DNA of 30,997 nucleotides, taken from positions 1 through 30,997 of the forward strand of contig CAKOKM010000012.1 of NCBI GenBank assembly GCA_934091015.1, written 5' to 3'. The notes under the pieces were generated by a model. The model did not search any database and was not told the origin of the DNA. It saw nothing but the letters and a program-made list of their open reading frames with translations. Positions 23,688-30,976 of the stretch are shown here, piece after piece. Positions within the stretch are counted from its first letter, which is position 1, and every line of letters starts with the position of its first letter. Position numbers and translations under genes: made by a program. Source of the DNA: an uncultured Bacilli bacterium. Lineage in GTDB: Bacteria > Bacillota_I > Bacilli_A > RF39 > UBA660.

Positions 23688-23792
23688 ATGTACACCTCCT
23701 CATCTTATTTATAATTAAAAAAATGAGGATAGACACCCAGCAACTAATTGTTCCTTAGGTGTTATTATACTACTCATGAAATTCATAAACAA
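23688..23792 (-). promoter_or_regulatory. Promoter and structured leader of the 30-residue peptide
   Basis: Minus strand TTGTTT (23792-23787), 17-bp spacer, TATAAT (23769-23764), giving a leader of about 70 nt. The leader starts near AAGGAACAATTAGTTGCT, nearly the same motif as in the convergent small RNA. CCTCAT (23728-23723) can pair with ATGAGG (23703-23698), which overlaps the ribosome binding site, a possible way to mask translation. Confidence 0.6.
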
Positions 23793-23810
23793 GCAAACAA
23801 GTAAAAAATT

Positions 23811-23842
23811 ACATAAAAAAACCACTTAATTTAAAGTGATTT
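23811..23842 (-). terminator. Rho-independent terminator of the coat-protein gene
   Basis: Minus strand AAATCACTT, 6-nt loop, AAGTGGTTT (one G-U pair) followed by TTTTATG, downstream of the cotZ-like stop codon. Confidence 0.8.
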
Positions 23843-23848
23843 TTTTAT

Positions 23849-24313
23849 TTAACAAACACAATCTACATAGCAATCATTTAAGCATCTAATTATACAACAA
23901 CAATTTAAATTCATTGTAAAGAAACTATTTGTTGCAATATATGGTTGGCTATTACAACAACTTTGATCTGGATTTACAGCAAGTACTCTAAATGTACAAC
24001 AATTCCCTTCTAACTTTTCTACTCTAAATACATTTGAACATCCATCGCATGAACTATTTAAAGATGGATTTGAACAAGTTGCATTTGAATCTTTTGTTGT
24101 TGGCATACTTATAGGTACACCATTACCACAGCAAGTATATAACATTACTGGTCTGGTATTACATACTAAGCAATTTGTTCCTCCACCAAGCATAGGTCTA
24201 TCACATGAATCTAAGCAATTATCAGGACAGGCATTTTGTTGAAGAAGTAAAATTACTTTTAATATTTCAGCAATACAACTTTTATTATTTGAATCATTGT
24301 TATTATTACACAT
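23849..24313 (-). CDS. cotZ: Cys-rich spore coat protein, CotY/CotZ family
   Basis: A 154-residue protein with about 23 Cys, which builds the cross-linked crust or outer coat of spores. The family pattern is visible in order: an N-terminal helix (CIAEILKVILLLQQNA), CLDSC, NTRPVMLYTCCG, the central FRVEKLEGNCCTFRVLAV, and the C-terminal FFTMNLNCCCIIRCLNDC. AAGGGTGA precedes the ATG. It is a single gene with its own terminator. With gerABC, yunB and the YutH-like gene it argues that this organism forms spores. Confidence 0.9.
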   Translation of the reverse strand: MCNNNNDSNNKSCIAEILKVILLLQQNACPDNCLDSCDRPMLGGGTNCLVCNTRPVMLYTCCGNGVPISMPTTKDSNATCSNPSLNSSCDGCSNVFRVEKLEGNCCTFRVLAVNPDQSCCNSQPYIATNSFFTMNLNCCCIIRCLNDCYVDCVC

Positions 24314-24420
24314 AATATTTCACCCTTTCATTATTTCTCAATATATTTTATGTTTAACTTATAAATTAGTGATTTTATTTTTAGGGATTTTTTAGTATAA
24401 TTAATACAGGTGATAAATTT

Positions 24421-24732
24421 ATGTGGTGGCAATATTTAATAATATTTTCTGTATTGTTTATTATTTCATTAGTAATTGTTAAATTAAATAAGAAGAATTT
24501 TACTTTCGAAATTAATAAATTAGTACAAGCTTTAGGTGGAAAAGATAATATTCTTGATTATGAAGTAAACGTATCAAGATTAAAAGTAACACTTAAAGAT
24601 ATTACATTAGCTGATAAAGACGCTATAACTAAGTTAGGTGCTAAAGGAATAGTTGAAATTGAAAATCAATTAAAAATTATATTTGGACCTAACGCTAAAA
24701 CATTAAAAAAATACATAAGTGAAATGAAGTAA
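24421..24732 (+). CDS. Membrane-anchored PTS EIIB-like domain protein without the active-site Cys
   Basis: A 103-residue protein: one N-terminal membrane helix (about 4-21), then a glucose-type EIIB domain (about 31-100) with VQALGGKDNILDYEV, SRLKVTLKD, KLGAKGIVEIENQLKIIFGP. In active EIIB the phosphorylated Cys lies in DxCxTRLR; here the aligned stretch is EVNVSRLK with Asn50 at the Cys position. No EIIC or EIIA is nearby. It therefore cannot pass phosphate by the usual route and may be a structural or regulatory derivative. AGGTGAT precedes the ATG and a TATAAT lies upstream. Confidence 0.82.
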   Translation: MWWQYLIIFSVLFIISLVIVKLNKKNFTFEINKLVQALGGKDNILDYEVNVSRLKVTLKDITLADKDAITKLGAKGIVEIENQLKIIFGPNAKTLKKYISEMK

Positions 24733-24748
24733 CTTATGTATTTTTATT
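24709..24748. terminator. Bidirectional terminator between the EIIB-like gene and tyrS
   Basis: AAATACATAAG, 13-nt loop, CTTATGTATTT: an 11-bp perfect stem with T-rich tail on the plus strand and T-tract on the minus strand. The EIIB-like stop codon lies in the loop region. Confidence 0.85.
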
Positions 24749-25924
24749 TTATTTAATAATAATTTTATAAATATTCTTTTTACCTTTTTTAAGAATAATT
24801 TCACCATTAAATTCAGCATTTGGATCAATTACTTTTTCATTGTTTACTGTTATACCACCTTGAGTAATTAATCTTCTTGCTTCACTTTTTGATGGTAATA
24901 GCTTAGATTCAACTAATAATTCTACGATGTTATGATTATTAACCTCTACTGTCGGCATTTCATCAGTAACTTCACCTTTAAAGATTTTTTTGCTTGTTTC
25001 TCTTGCAGATGTGGCTGCATCTATTCCGTGAATATCTTTTACGACTTCAAACGCTAAAGTTTTTTGTGCTAATCTTTCTTCTGGTTTTTCATTAAATTTC
25101 TTTTCAATATCTTCAATTTCTTCTTTAGTTAAGAATGTAAATACTTTTAAATATTCTATAACTTTAGAATCGTCAGTATTAATTAAATATTGATAAATTT
25201 TATAAGGTGATGTTTTTTCAGCATCTAGCCACAAAGCATTTCCTTCACTTTTACCAAATTTTTTACCAGTTGCATCTAAAATTAAAGGCATTGTAAAGCC
25301 ATATACTTCTTTATTATCCATTTTTCTAGCTAGTTCGATACCAGTTGTAATATTTCCCCATTGATCAGATCCAGCTGCTTGTAAAGTACAATTATAATTT
25401 CTATTTAAATATACGAAATCATATCCTTGCATTAATGTATAAGAAAATTCAGCATAGGTAATTCCTGTTTCTAATCTACGACTAATTATATCTTTGCTTA
25501 ACATATAATTAACATTGATGTATTTTCCTATGTCTCTTAAAAAATCTAAGAATGTAATATCTTTCATCCATTCATAGTTATTAACTATTTGGGCTTTGCT
25601 TTCTAATAATTTATCAACTTGTTTTTTTAATCCTTCAATATTTTTAGCAACAGTCTCTTTAGATATTATTTCTCTTTCAGCTGTTGGTCTAGGATCACCA
25701 ATTAAGCCAGTTGCTCCACCAACTAATATGATTGGTTTATGTCCATGTCTTGCTAATCTTTTAGCAGTTACAAATGAAGCATAGTGACCAATATGTAGTG
25801 AATCAGCAGTAGGATCTGTTCCTAAATAAAATGTTAAAGATTCATTATTAAGTTTGTCTTCTAATTCAGGTGAGCTTATATCTTTTACTACACCTCTCCA
25901 TTTTAATTCTTCAAAAAATGTCAT
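24749..25924 (-). CDS. tyrS: Tyrosyl-tRNA synthetase
   Basis: Charges tRNA-Tyr with tyrosine. 391 residues from ATG 25924 (MTFFEELKWRG), which has GGAGG at the right distance; a longer in-frame extension to 25987 lies within the T-box terminator and is not coding. Class I motifs are LHIGHY and KFGKS (in the place of KMSKS), with tyrosine-binding YTLMQGYDF and AAGSDQWGN. The C-terminal 60 residues are an S4 RNA-binding domain (LLPSKSEARRLITQGGITVN). Expression is controlled by the T-box leader upstream. Confidence 0.97.
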   Translation of the reverse strand: MTFFEELKWRGVVKDISSPELEDKLNNESLTFYLGTDPTADSLHIGHYASFVTAKRLARHGHKPIILVGGATGLIGDPRPTAEREIISKETVAKNIEGLKKQVDKLLESKAQIVNNYEWMKDITFLDFLRDIGKYINVNYMLSKDIISRRLETGITYAEFSYTLMQGYDFVYLNRNYNCTLQAAGSDQWGNITTGIELARKMDNKEVYGFTMPLILDATGKKFGKSEGNALWLDAEKTSPYKIYQYLINTDDSKVIEYLKVFTFLTKEEIEDIEKKFNEKPEERLAQKTLAFEVVKDIHGIDAATSARETSKKIFKGEVTDEMPTVEVNNHNIVELLVESKLLPSKSEARRLITQGGITVNNEKVIDPNAEFNGEIILKKGKKNIYKIIIK

Positions 25925-25946
25925 AATTATTTCCTCCTTATTTTTT

Positions 25947-26090
25947 AAACAAAAAAAGTTCATTAATCTAAGGGTGCAAATTAGCACGGTACCACCTTAG
26001 TTTATGAACTTTATTCATACTCTTATTAATCGTAACGTGATTTATTCGATTTAGCTCCAGGGTTGTAGGGCCTTTCATCGCTAACAAAGT
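25947..26090 (-). promoter_or_regulatory. T-box leader of tyrS
   Basis: The minus strand holds the T-box AAGGTGGTACCGTG, followed by GCACCCTTAG and a terminator: AAGTTCAT pairs with ATGAACTT ahead of seven T. Uncharged tRNA-Tyr should stabilise the antiterminator and allow read-through into tyrS. A TATAAT at 26097-26092 marks the likely promoter. The leader is only about 145 nt, with a short stem I region (GTTAGC.../...GCTAA hairpin), much shorter than classical leaders. A TAC within CGTTACGATT is a candidate specifier, not certain. Confidence 0.9.
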
Positions 26091-26123
26091 TATTATATCA
26101 AATAGATTTTGTTAATGCTAGAA

Positions 26124-27032
26124 TTATTTTTTATTTTTTAAAGCATTTAAACGATTTAAGTATTCTTGCTTAGAAATATGAACTTCCTCATTTTCTTTAT
26201 TTTCTATTTTATTTTCTACTATAGTTTCATCTTTATCTTTATTTTCATTAATGTCATTATTAATTAGTATATTATTATTTTTTAGATCATTTTTCATTTC
26301 GTCTATGTTGGAAGAATAATCTTTTTTAATAATGTTTTCTAAGGCTTTGTCAACATCTTTATCACCGGTATGATTTTTCTTTTTATTTTTAACTTTATCA
26401 GATGTTGCTTTAGCTCCTAAAAGTTTTATTAATTTTATTACATCATAAATTATAACTCCCATTGCAGGCAATAGAACAATTAAAAACCATCCAGCTTTGC
26501 TAGCAACTAAAAATTGGATTCTGCCTAATTGAGGAATTTTAAATGCAACTTTTCCAATTACGTTACTGTATGATGCTGGTTTTGAATCAGCAACTGGATT
26601 ATAATCTCCTTTAGTTACAAACTCATATTCACCATTAACGATTCTGATATCTTGAACACGGTGTGTAATTGTTAAACCTTCACTAATAGAACTTGTAGAA
26701 ATAAAGGTTATAATATCTCCAACTTTAATATCTTCAGGACTTTTAGTTGCAACATTTACAACAACATCATAAACATGTATAGCTGGTTCCATACTACCCG
26801 ATATAATAGTATATAGACTTACTTCGGGTTTATATTTAGGATCTTTTTTAACTTTTTGCATTGTGATTAAATAATACACTAAAAAAATACCAATAATAAC
26901 TAACAAAATAATAGAGGCATATGACAACACTTTACCTATATAATTTAATATTTTTGTAATTTTTTTCAAAGTAGATAAAGTTTGTTCTTTGTTATTAATT
27001 TTGTTACTTGTATCTTCTTTAGTAATTTCCAT
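26124..27032 (-). CDS. sipW: Signal peptidase I, SipW (ER/archaeal-like) type
   Basis: Membrane serine protease that removes signal peptides, in Bacillus from TasA and TapA. 302 residues: N-terminal cytoplasmic stretch, helix about 38-57, catalytic ISGSMEP (Ser80), the ER-type His in TITHRV (His124) instead of the bacterial Lys, TKGDYN (Asp143), and a second helix about 172-195. A long charged cytoplasmic tail (about 200-302), rich in Lys, Asn and Glu, is unusual. It follows the two TasA/camelysin-like genes after a terminator, so it may be expressed by read-through or from its own promoter. Those two proteins are its likely substrates. Confidence 0.92.
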   Translation of the reverse strand: MEITKEDTSNKINNKEQTLSTLKKITKILNYIGKVLSYASIILLVIIGIFLVYYLITMQKVKKDPKYKPEVSLYTIISGSMEPAIHVYDVVVNVATKSPEDIKVGDIITFISTSSISEGLTITHRVQDIRIVNGEYEFVTKGDYNPVADSKPASYSNVIGKVAFKIPQLGRIQFLVASKAGWFLIVLLPAMGVIIYDVIKLIKLLGAKATSDKVKNKKKNHTGDKDVDKALENIIKKDYSSNIDEMKNDLKNNNILINNDINENKDKDETIVENKIENKENEEVHISKQEYLNRLNALKNKK

Positions 27033-27087
27033 AATTAACCAACTCTCTATTCTAATAAGATTATATAATAATAAAAATGAAATTACA

Positions 27088-27118
27088 ATAAAAAAAGCCT
27101 CTAGAAGAGGTTTTTATT
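27088..27118 (-). terminator. Terminator between the TasA-like genes and sipW
   Basis: Minus strand AAAACCTCT, 3-nt loop, AGAGGCTTTTTT. It probably lets abundant structural proteins be made in excess over the protease if sipW relies on read-through. Confidence 0.75.
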
Positions 27119-27126
27119 TTTAATAA

Positions 27127-27807
27127 TTAAGCAGTTGCTTTATCTGAAGTAAATACAATTTTTCCAAGGAACTCTGCACCTTTGTTAAAATCTTGATTTT
27201 CATTTGTATCTGGGAATGTCATTTCAAAAGTAAAGTTGATTGTGTGTGTTGCTCCTGTCTCTGCTTTGAAAACTCCAGTTACTAATGGTTCAGTTTCTGT
27301 AGTAGTGCCTGTTGTAGTAATAACTCTATCTGCTGGATTTTCTCCAGTTCCAGGAACTGTCTTTTTGAATGTTCCAGTTTTGTCTGCAGAATCAATAGAT
27401 GATGTTACCATTGCATCTTTTGTTCCAGTTCTACTTATTGTATAATGTAACTCAGTATTTTGAAAACCACTTTTATATTCAATACTAACAGCATATGGCA
27501 TATTTAATGCTGTAGTTCCATTACCTGTTGCAGTATTTGTACCAGTTAAACTAAATGTTTTATGAACAAGTACATCTGGAGATGGTTTAAAATTTGTTTT
27601 TGTTAAAATTACTGTACCACTTTGTTCACCATTTGCATCTGCTGCATAACTAATGCTCATCTTACCACCAGTGATAACAACTTCTGATATACTTGTTGTT
27701 GCTTTTGTTGATGTGAAGTATGCAAATGTTGCTCCAACTACGGCTACTAATAATGTTGCTACTGCAATAATTGTTAATAATACTGTGTTTTGTTTATTAG
27801 ATTCCAT
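27127..27807 (-). CDS. SipW-dependent exported protein, TasA/camelysin-like (second of pair)
   Basis: A 226-residue secreted protein. I set the start at ATG 27807 (MESNKQNTVL) with AAAGGAGG five bases upstream; an upstream in-frame ATG (27843) lies in the end of the preceding gene and lacks such a site. The signal peptide has the SipW-type core LLVAVVGATFAYFTS, the same as in TasA/camelysin-like proteins. The mature part is Thr/Gly-rich and beta-strand-like, ending KIVFTSDKATA, with no anchor. Fibre formation is inference from the TasA analogy. Confidence 0.8.
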   Translation of the reverse strand: MESNKQNTVLLTIIAVATLLVAVVGATFAYFTSTKATTSISEVVITGGKMSISYAADANGEQSGTVILTKTNFKPSPDVLVHKTFSLTGTNTATGNGTTALNMPYAVSIEYKSGFQNTELHYTISRTGTKDAMVTSSIDSADKTGTFKKTVPGTGENPADRVITTTGTTTETEPLVTGVFKAETGATHTINFTFEMTFPDTNENQDFNKGAEFLGKIVFTSDKATA

Positions 27808-27832
27808 TTTTTCCTCCTTTATCTCATATTTA

Positions 27833-28471
27833 TTATTCTTCACTGTTATCTTCTAAATGCATTTCAACTCTGTGATCTTGTCCATCATTTTGATTTTCTT
27901 CTTTTTCTGGGAAGAAAATAGACAATGTATAGCTTATAGTAACTTCTTGATTACGTTGTCTTTCTCCAGTTACTAATGTTAATCTTTGTTCTGTTCCACC
28001 AGTTGCTACAGTTGGAACTTCATAATCTTTTTGTGTTGTTCCATCAGCATTAGTTGACTTAGTATCTGTTTCAGAATAATATGTTGCACTAGATCCTGTT
28101 GTGTTGTTTTTAATTTGTACAGTGATATATCCTGCTTTAAAGGTATTTTCTAAAACAACTAAATCAATTTTTGTTTTTTGTTTAACTGTATCAGATGCTC
28201 CTTCTGCAGCTGGGTATTTTACACTAAAATCTTGAGTTGCCCATGCATCAGCTTTTGGATATATTCCAACTAATTCAATCTTATCTCCACCACTAACTTC
28301 AGTTGATGCAACTTCAGTAGCAGCTTTAATATAAACTGATGTTGCAGTATCATCACCATTAACAATAGCAGCAAAATATGCAAATGTTGCTCCTGTTACT
28401 ACTACTAATAGTGTTGCAATACCAATTACAGTAAGTAAGATTGCATTATTCTTTCCTCCATTTTCGTTCAT
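27833..28471 (-). CDS. SipW-dependent exported protein, TasA/camelysin-like (first of pair)
   Basis: A 212-residue secreted protein with a signal peptide of the same type as its neighbour (TVIGIATLLVVVTGATFAYF, residues about 14-33). The mature domain is acidic and Thr-rich, with strand-like segments (KIDLVVLE, YITVQIKNN, EVTISYTLSIFF), ending in an acidic tail. AGGAGG precedes the ATG. It is the first gene after a promoter and is followed after 25 nt by the second family member. Apart from the signal region the two sequences differ widely, so they are probably different subunits and not a recent duplicate. Confidence 0.8.
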   Translation of the reverse strand: MNENGGKNNAILLTVIGIATLLVVVTGATFAYFAAIVNGDDTATSVYIKAATEVASTEVSGGDKIELVGIYPKADAWATQDFSVKYPAAEGASDTVKQKTKIDLVVLENTFKAGYITVQIKNNTTGSSATYYSETDTKSTNADGTTQKDYEVPTVATGGTEQRLTLVTGERQRNQEVTISYTLSIFFPEKEENQNDGQDHRVEMHLEDNSEE

Positions 28472-28499
28472 TTATTTATTCCTCCTTTACTATAATTAA

Positions 28500-28542
28500 A
28501 TCTTATCATTTTAGTAATTTAATTTCAATACATAAATGTCAA
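28500..28542 (-). promoter_or_regulatory. Promoter region of the TasA-like operon
   Basis: On the minus strand TTGAAA (28528-28523), 17-bp spacer, TAAGAT (28505-28500) is a plausible pair. A consensus TTGACA lies at 28542-28537 but has no good -10 at normal spacing. Confidence 0.45.
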
Positions 28543-28547
28543 ATTTT

Positions 28548-28585
28548 TTATAAAAAATAAAAATAGGCAGAAAGATGCCCATTTT
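28548..28585 (-). terminator. Terminator of the two-component operon
   Basis: Minus strand AAAATGGGCA, 6-nt loop, TGCCTATTTT (10 bp, one G-U pair) followed by TATTTTTTAT. It lies 130 nt past the histidine kinase stop. The region between (28586-28715) holds only a 10-bp inverted pair, GAAGAAGAAA (28589-28598) and TTTCTTCTTC (28667-28676). Confidence 0.8.
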
Positions 28586-28715
28586 TAGGAAGAAGAAATT
28601 TTGATAGTGTGAGTTTGAGATTATATGATTTTTTATATTTTATTATTTTATGGTTTTTAATTTTCCTTTCTTCTTCATATTTAATATATAATTTAAATGT
28701 GAAAATATTGTGAAA

Positions 28716-30089
28716 TTATTTCTTATTTATGTAAAAATAGAATTTTGTTCCTTTATTTATTTTACTATCTACTCCATATTCAAAGTTATGATTTTCTAAT
28801 ATATTCTTTACAATAGAAAGTCCTAGTCCTGTTCCAACAACGTTTCTACGATGATTTTTATCACTCTTATAATATTTGGTCCAGATTAGTTTTAAATCTT
28901 TTTTATTTATACCTTTTCCGGAATCAATTATTTCAACTTTATATCTATTCTTTAATTCTAGTATATTAATTTTAACAGTTAAATCTTCTCCTGTATAATT
29001 AATTGCATTATTTATTAGATTATATAATACTTGATTAATTCTTTTTTTATCAGCCTTGACTATTGCTATTTCAGGTATATTTAAAATAAATTTATAGTTT
29101 TCTGTTTCTTTTATTATTTCATATCTTTTTATTATTTCTTTTAGTTCAATTACTAAATCATATTCTTCAATATTTAAAGTATCTTTATTACTTTCAATTT
29201 TAGATAAATCTAAAATATCATTAACTAATATATTTAATCTATCAGATTCATCTATAATTACATTTAAATTATCTTTTCTTTTTTCTTCATTATCATTATT
29301 AATATCTCTAGCCATTTCCGCATAGGCTTTAATCATTGTTAAAGGTGTTTTTAAATCATGAGATACATTAGCCATTAAATCTTTTCTTAAGGTATCTGTA
29401 TTCTTTATTTCTGAACATGCATAATTAAGAACACTATTTAGATCATCTATTTCTTTAATATCGTATGTTTTATTATTTTGTTCATATTCTCCTTTAGCCA
29501 TTTTCTTAGCTCTATCAGTAATATCTAATATTGGTTTATTTAACATTTTAGATACAAAGTAAGAAACTATAATTGCTAAAAGTATTGTTATTAATGTTAT
29601 ATAAATTAATTGTCCTCTTAAGATATGAGTAGTACTATTAACATCTTCTAATGGGGTATTAAGAATTATATAAGTATTATCACTATAAGCTATACCATAA
29701 ATTAAATTCTTAGTATTAGTTAAAGGACTTCTTAAAGTTTCGATTTTAGTTTTGTTATTAGAATATAAACTTTCTTTTAGCTTTTGAACTTTGGAATTTT
29801 TACTCTTTAATATACAATCTCTATTTAATATATTATAATCTATTATTTCATCATCTATTTTTAATTCTATACAGATATCTTTTTCATAAGCGATTTGTTC
29901 TAATTTAGATATATTATTAGATTTTATAATATCTGATGCGACGTTTTTAATATCTTTTATTTGGTATTGTTCATAAAATAATTTTAAGAATTCAACTTGA
30001 AATAACCATAAACAAATAAGAATTGTTATTGAAAAGGTTATTAGATAGGTAAATGTTTTTACCATTAAACTATTTTTCTTTATATTCAA
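28716..30089 (-). CDS. Sensor histidine kinase (HAMP-HisKA-HATPase)
   Basis: Membrane sensor that phosphorylates the response regulator encoded just before it. 457 residues from TTG 30089 (AGG 8 nt upstream); ATG at 30065 is the alternative, eight codons shorter. Order of parts: membrane helix about 12-31, extracytoplasmic sensor about 32-160, helix about 161-180, HAMP about 181-232, HisKA with His244 in NVSHDLKTPLT, and ATPase domain with N box (YNLINNAINY), DSGKGI and GTGLGLSIV. The start overlaps the regulator gene by 20 nt. The stimulus is unknown. Confidence 0.95.
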   Translation of the reverse strand: MNIKKNSLMVKTFTYLITFSITILICLWLFQVEFLKLFYEQYQIKDIKNVASDIIKSNNISKLEQIAYEKDICIELKIDDEIIDYNILNRDCILKSKNSKVQKLKESLYSNNKTKIETLRSPLTNTKNLIYGIAYSDNTYIILNTPLEDVNSTTHILRGQLIYITLITILLAIIVSYFVSKMLNKPILDITDRAKKMAKGEYEQNNKTYDIKEIDDLNSVLNYACSEIKNTDTLRKDLMANVSHDLKTPLTMIKAYAEMARDINNDNEEKRKDNLNVIIDESDRLNILVNDILDLSKIESNKDTLNIEEYDLVIELKEIIKRYEIIKETENYKFILNIPEIAIVKADKKRINQVLYNLINNAINYTGEDLTVKINILELKNRYKVEIIDSGKGINKKDLKLIWTKYYKSDKNHRRNVVGTGLGLSIVKNILENHNFEYGVDSKINKGTKFYFYINKK

Positions 30090-30732
30090 ATTTATAACCT
30101 ACCTTTCTTATTGTTTTTATATAATTTTTATATTTACCTAATTTATTTCTTAAAAGTTTTATATGAGCATCTATTGTTCGATCACTTGCTTCATAATCAA
30201 AGCCAAAGATTTTATTAATAATATCTTCTCTGGTAAGTACTAAATTTGGGTTTGATAAAAATAAATATAATAATTCAAATTGGGTATGGGTTAGTTCTAC
30301 CATCTTTCCGTCAATAGTTACCTCTCTTGTATTATTATTTAAAATAATATTATCTAATTTAATTATTGATTCTTTAGAGTTACGTTTAGTTACTGCTTTT
30401 ATTCTGGCCATAAGTTCTTTAGGACTAAATGGTTTAGTAACATAATCATCTATTCCAATATCAAAGCCATTTAACTTATCTTCTTCTTCAGTTCGAGCAG
30501 ATAACATAATTATTGGAATATCTTTAATATCTTTTATTTCTTTACTTGCTTCATATCCATCCATATCTGGCATCATTATATCCATAATTATTAAATCATA
30601 ATCATTTTCATAAACTTTATCGATTGCTTCTTCTCCATTGGCTGCTTCATCTACTTTATATCCTTCACTTTGACAGTACTCTTTAATAACATTTCTTATT
30701 AAATATTCATCATCTACAACTAATATTTTTAT
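30070..30732 (-). CDS. OmpR/PhoB-family response regulator, probable AUA start
   Basis: Receiver domain with the acidic pair and phosphoacceptor Asp51 (LIIMDIMMPDMDGY), then the conserved Lys in VTKPFSPKELMARI, followed by a winged-helix DNA-binding domain (LTREDIINKIFGF, VGYKFEY). Start: the frame reads GTG-GTA-TTT-ATA-AAA-ATA. The GTG (30741) forms part of the purine-rich AGAGGTGG itself, whereas ATA (30732) is 5 nt after it and gives the usual N-terminus (M)KILVVDDE. I therefore prefer ATA (220 residues); GTG would give 223. Forms an operon with the histidine kinase, overlapping by 20 nt. Confidence 0.93.
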   Translation of the reverse strand: MKILVVDDEYLIRNVIKEYCQSEGYKVDEAANGEEAIDKVYENDYDLIIMDIMMPDMDGYEASKEIKDIKDIPIIMLSARTEEEDKLNGFDIGIDDYVTKPFSPKELMARIKAVTKRNSKESIIKLDNIILNNNTREVTIDGKMVELTHTQFELLYLFLSNPNLVLTREDIINKIFGFDYEASDRTIDAHIKLLRNKLGKYKNYIKTIRKVGYKFEYKEK

Positions 30733-30757
30733 AAATACCACCTCTTAATCACTTTAT

Positions 30758-30790
30758 ATTATAACAAATATATGAAAATGTAATGAAAAT
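30758..30790 (-). promoter_or_regulatory. Promoter with PhoB/OmpR-type direct repeat, likely autoregulatory
   Basis: Minus strand: ATTTTCAT twice with an 11-bp period (30790-30783 and 30779-30772), then TATAAT (30763-30758). The repeats cover the -35 position, where no consensus -35 exists. Direct repeats of this period in place of a -35 box are how PhoB/OmpR-type activators bind. The regulator made from this promoter is of that family. Confidence 0.55.
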
Positions 30791-30868
30791 ATTTCTTTGG
30801 ATTAAAAAGGAAAACGGACTTAATAATTTATTTTAATTACAAATAAGATAATTATTTTAGATATCTTA

Positions 30869-30911
30869 TTTTCACCACAATTTATCGTAAAATAATAAAT
30901 TAAGGTGAAAA
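30869..30911. repeat. Long interrupted palindrome near the right edge
   Basis: TTTTCACC-AC-AATTTAT, 9-nt centre, ATAAATT-AA-GGTGAAAA: 8 and 7 paired bases with a 2-nt internal mismatch. No T-tract follows, so it is more like an operator or RNA structure than a terminator. The surrounding 30791-30997 has no coding frame I can support. Confidence 0.7.
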
Positions 30912-30976
30912 TCAATAATATTATCATAAAAATAATTTACTAACTAATTTATATTTAACTTTTAATCATTTATAGG

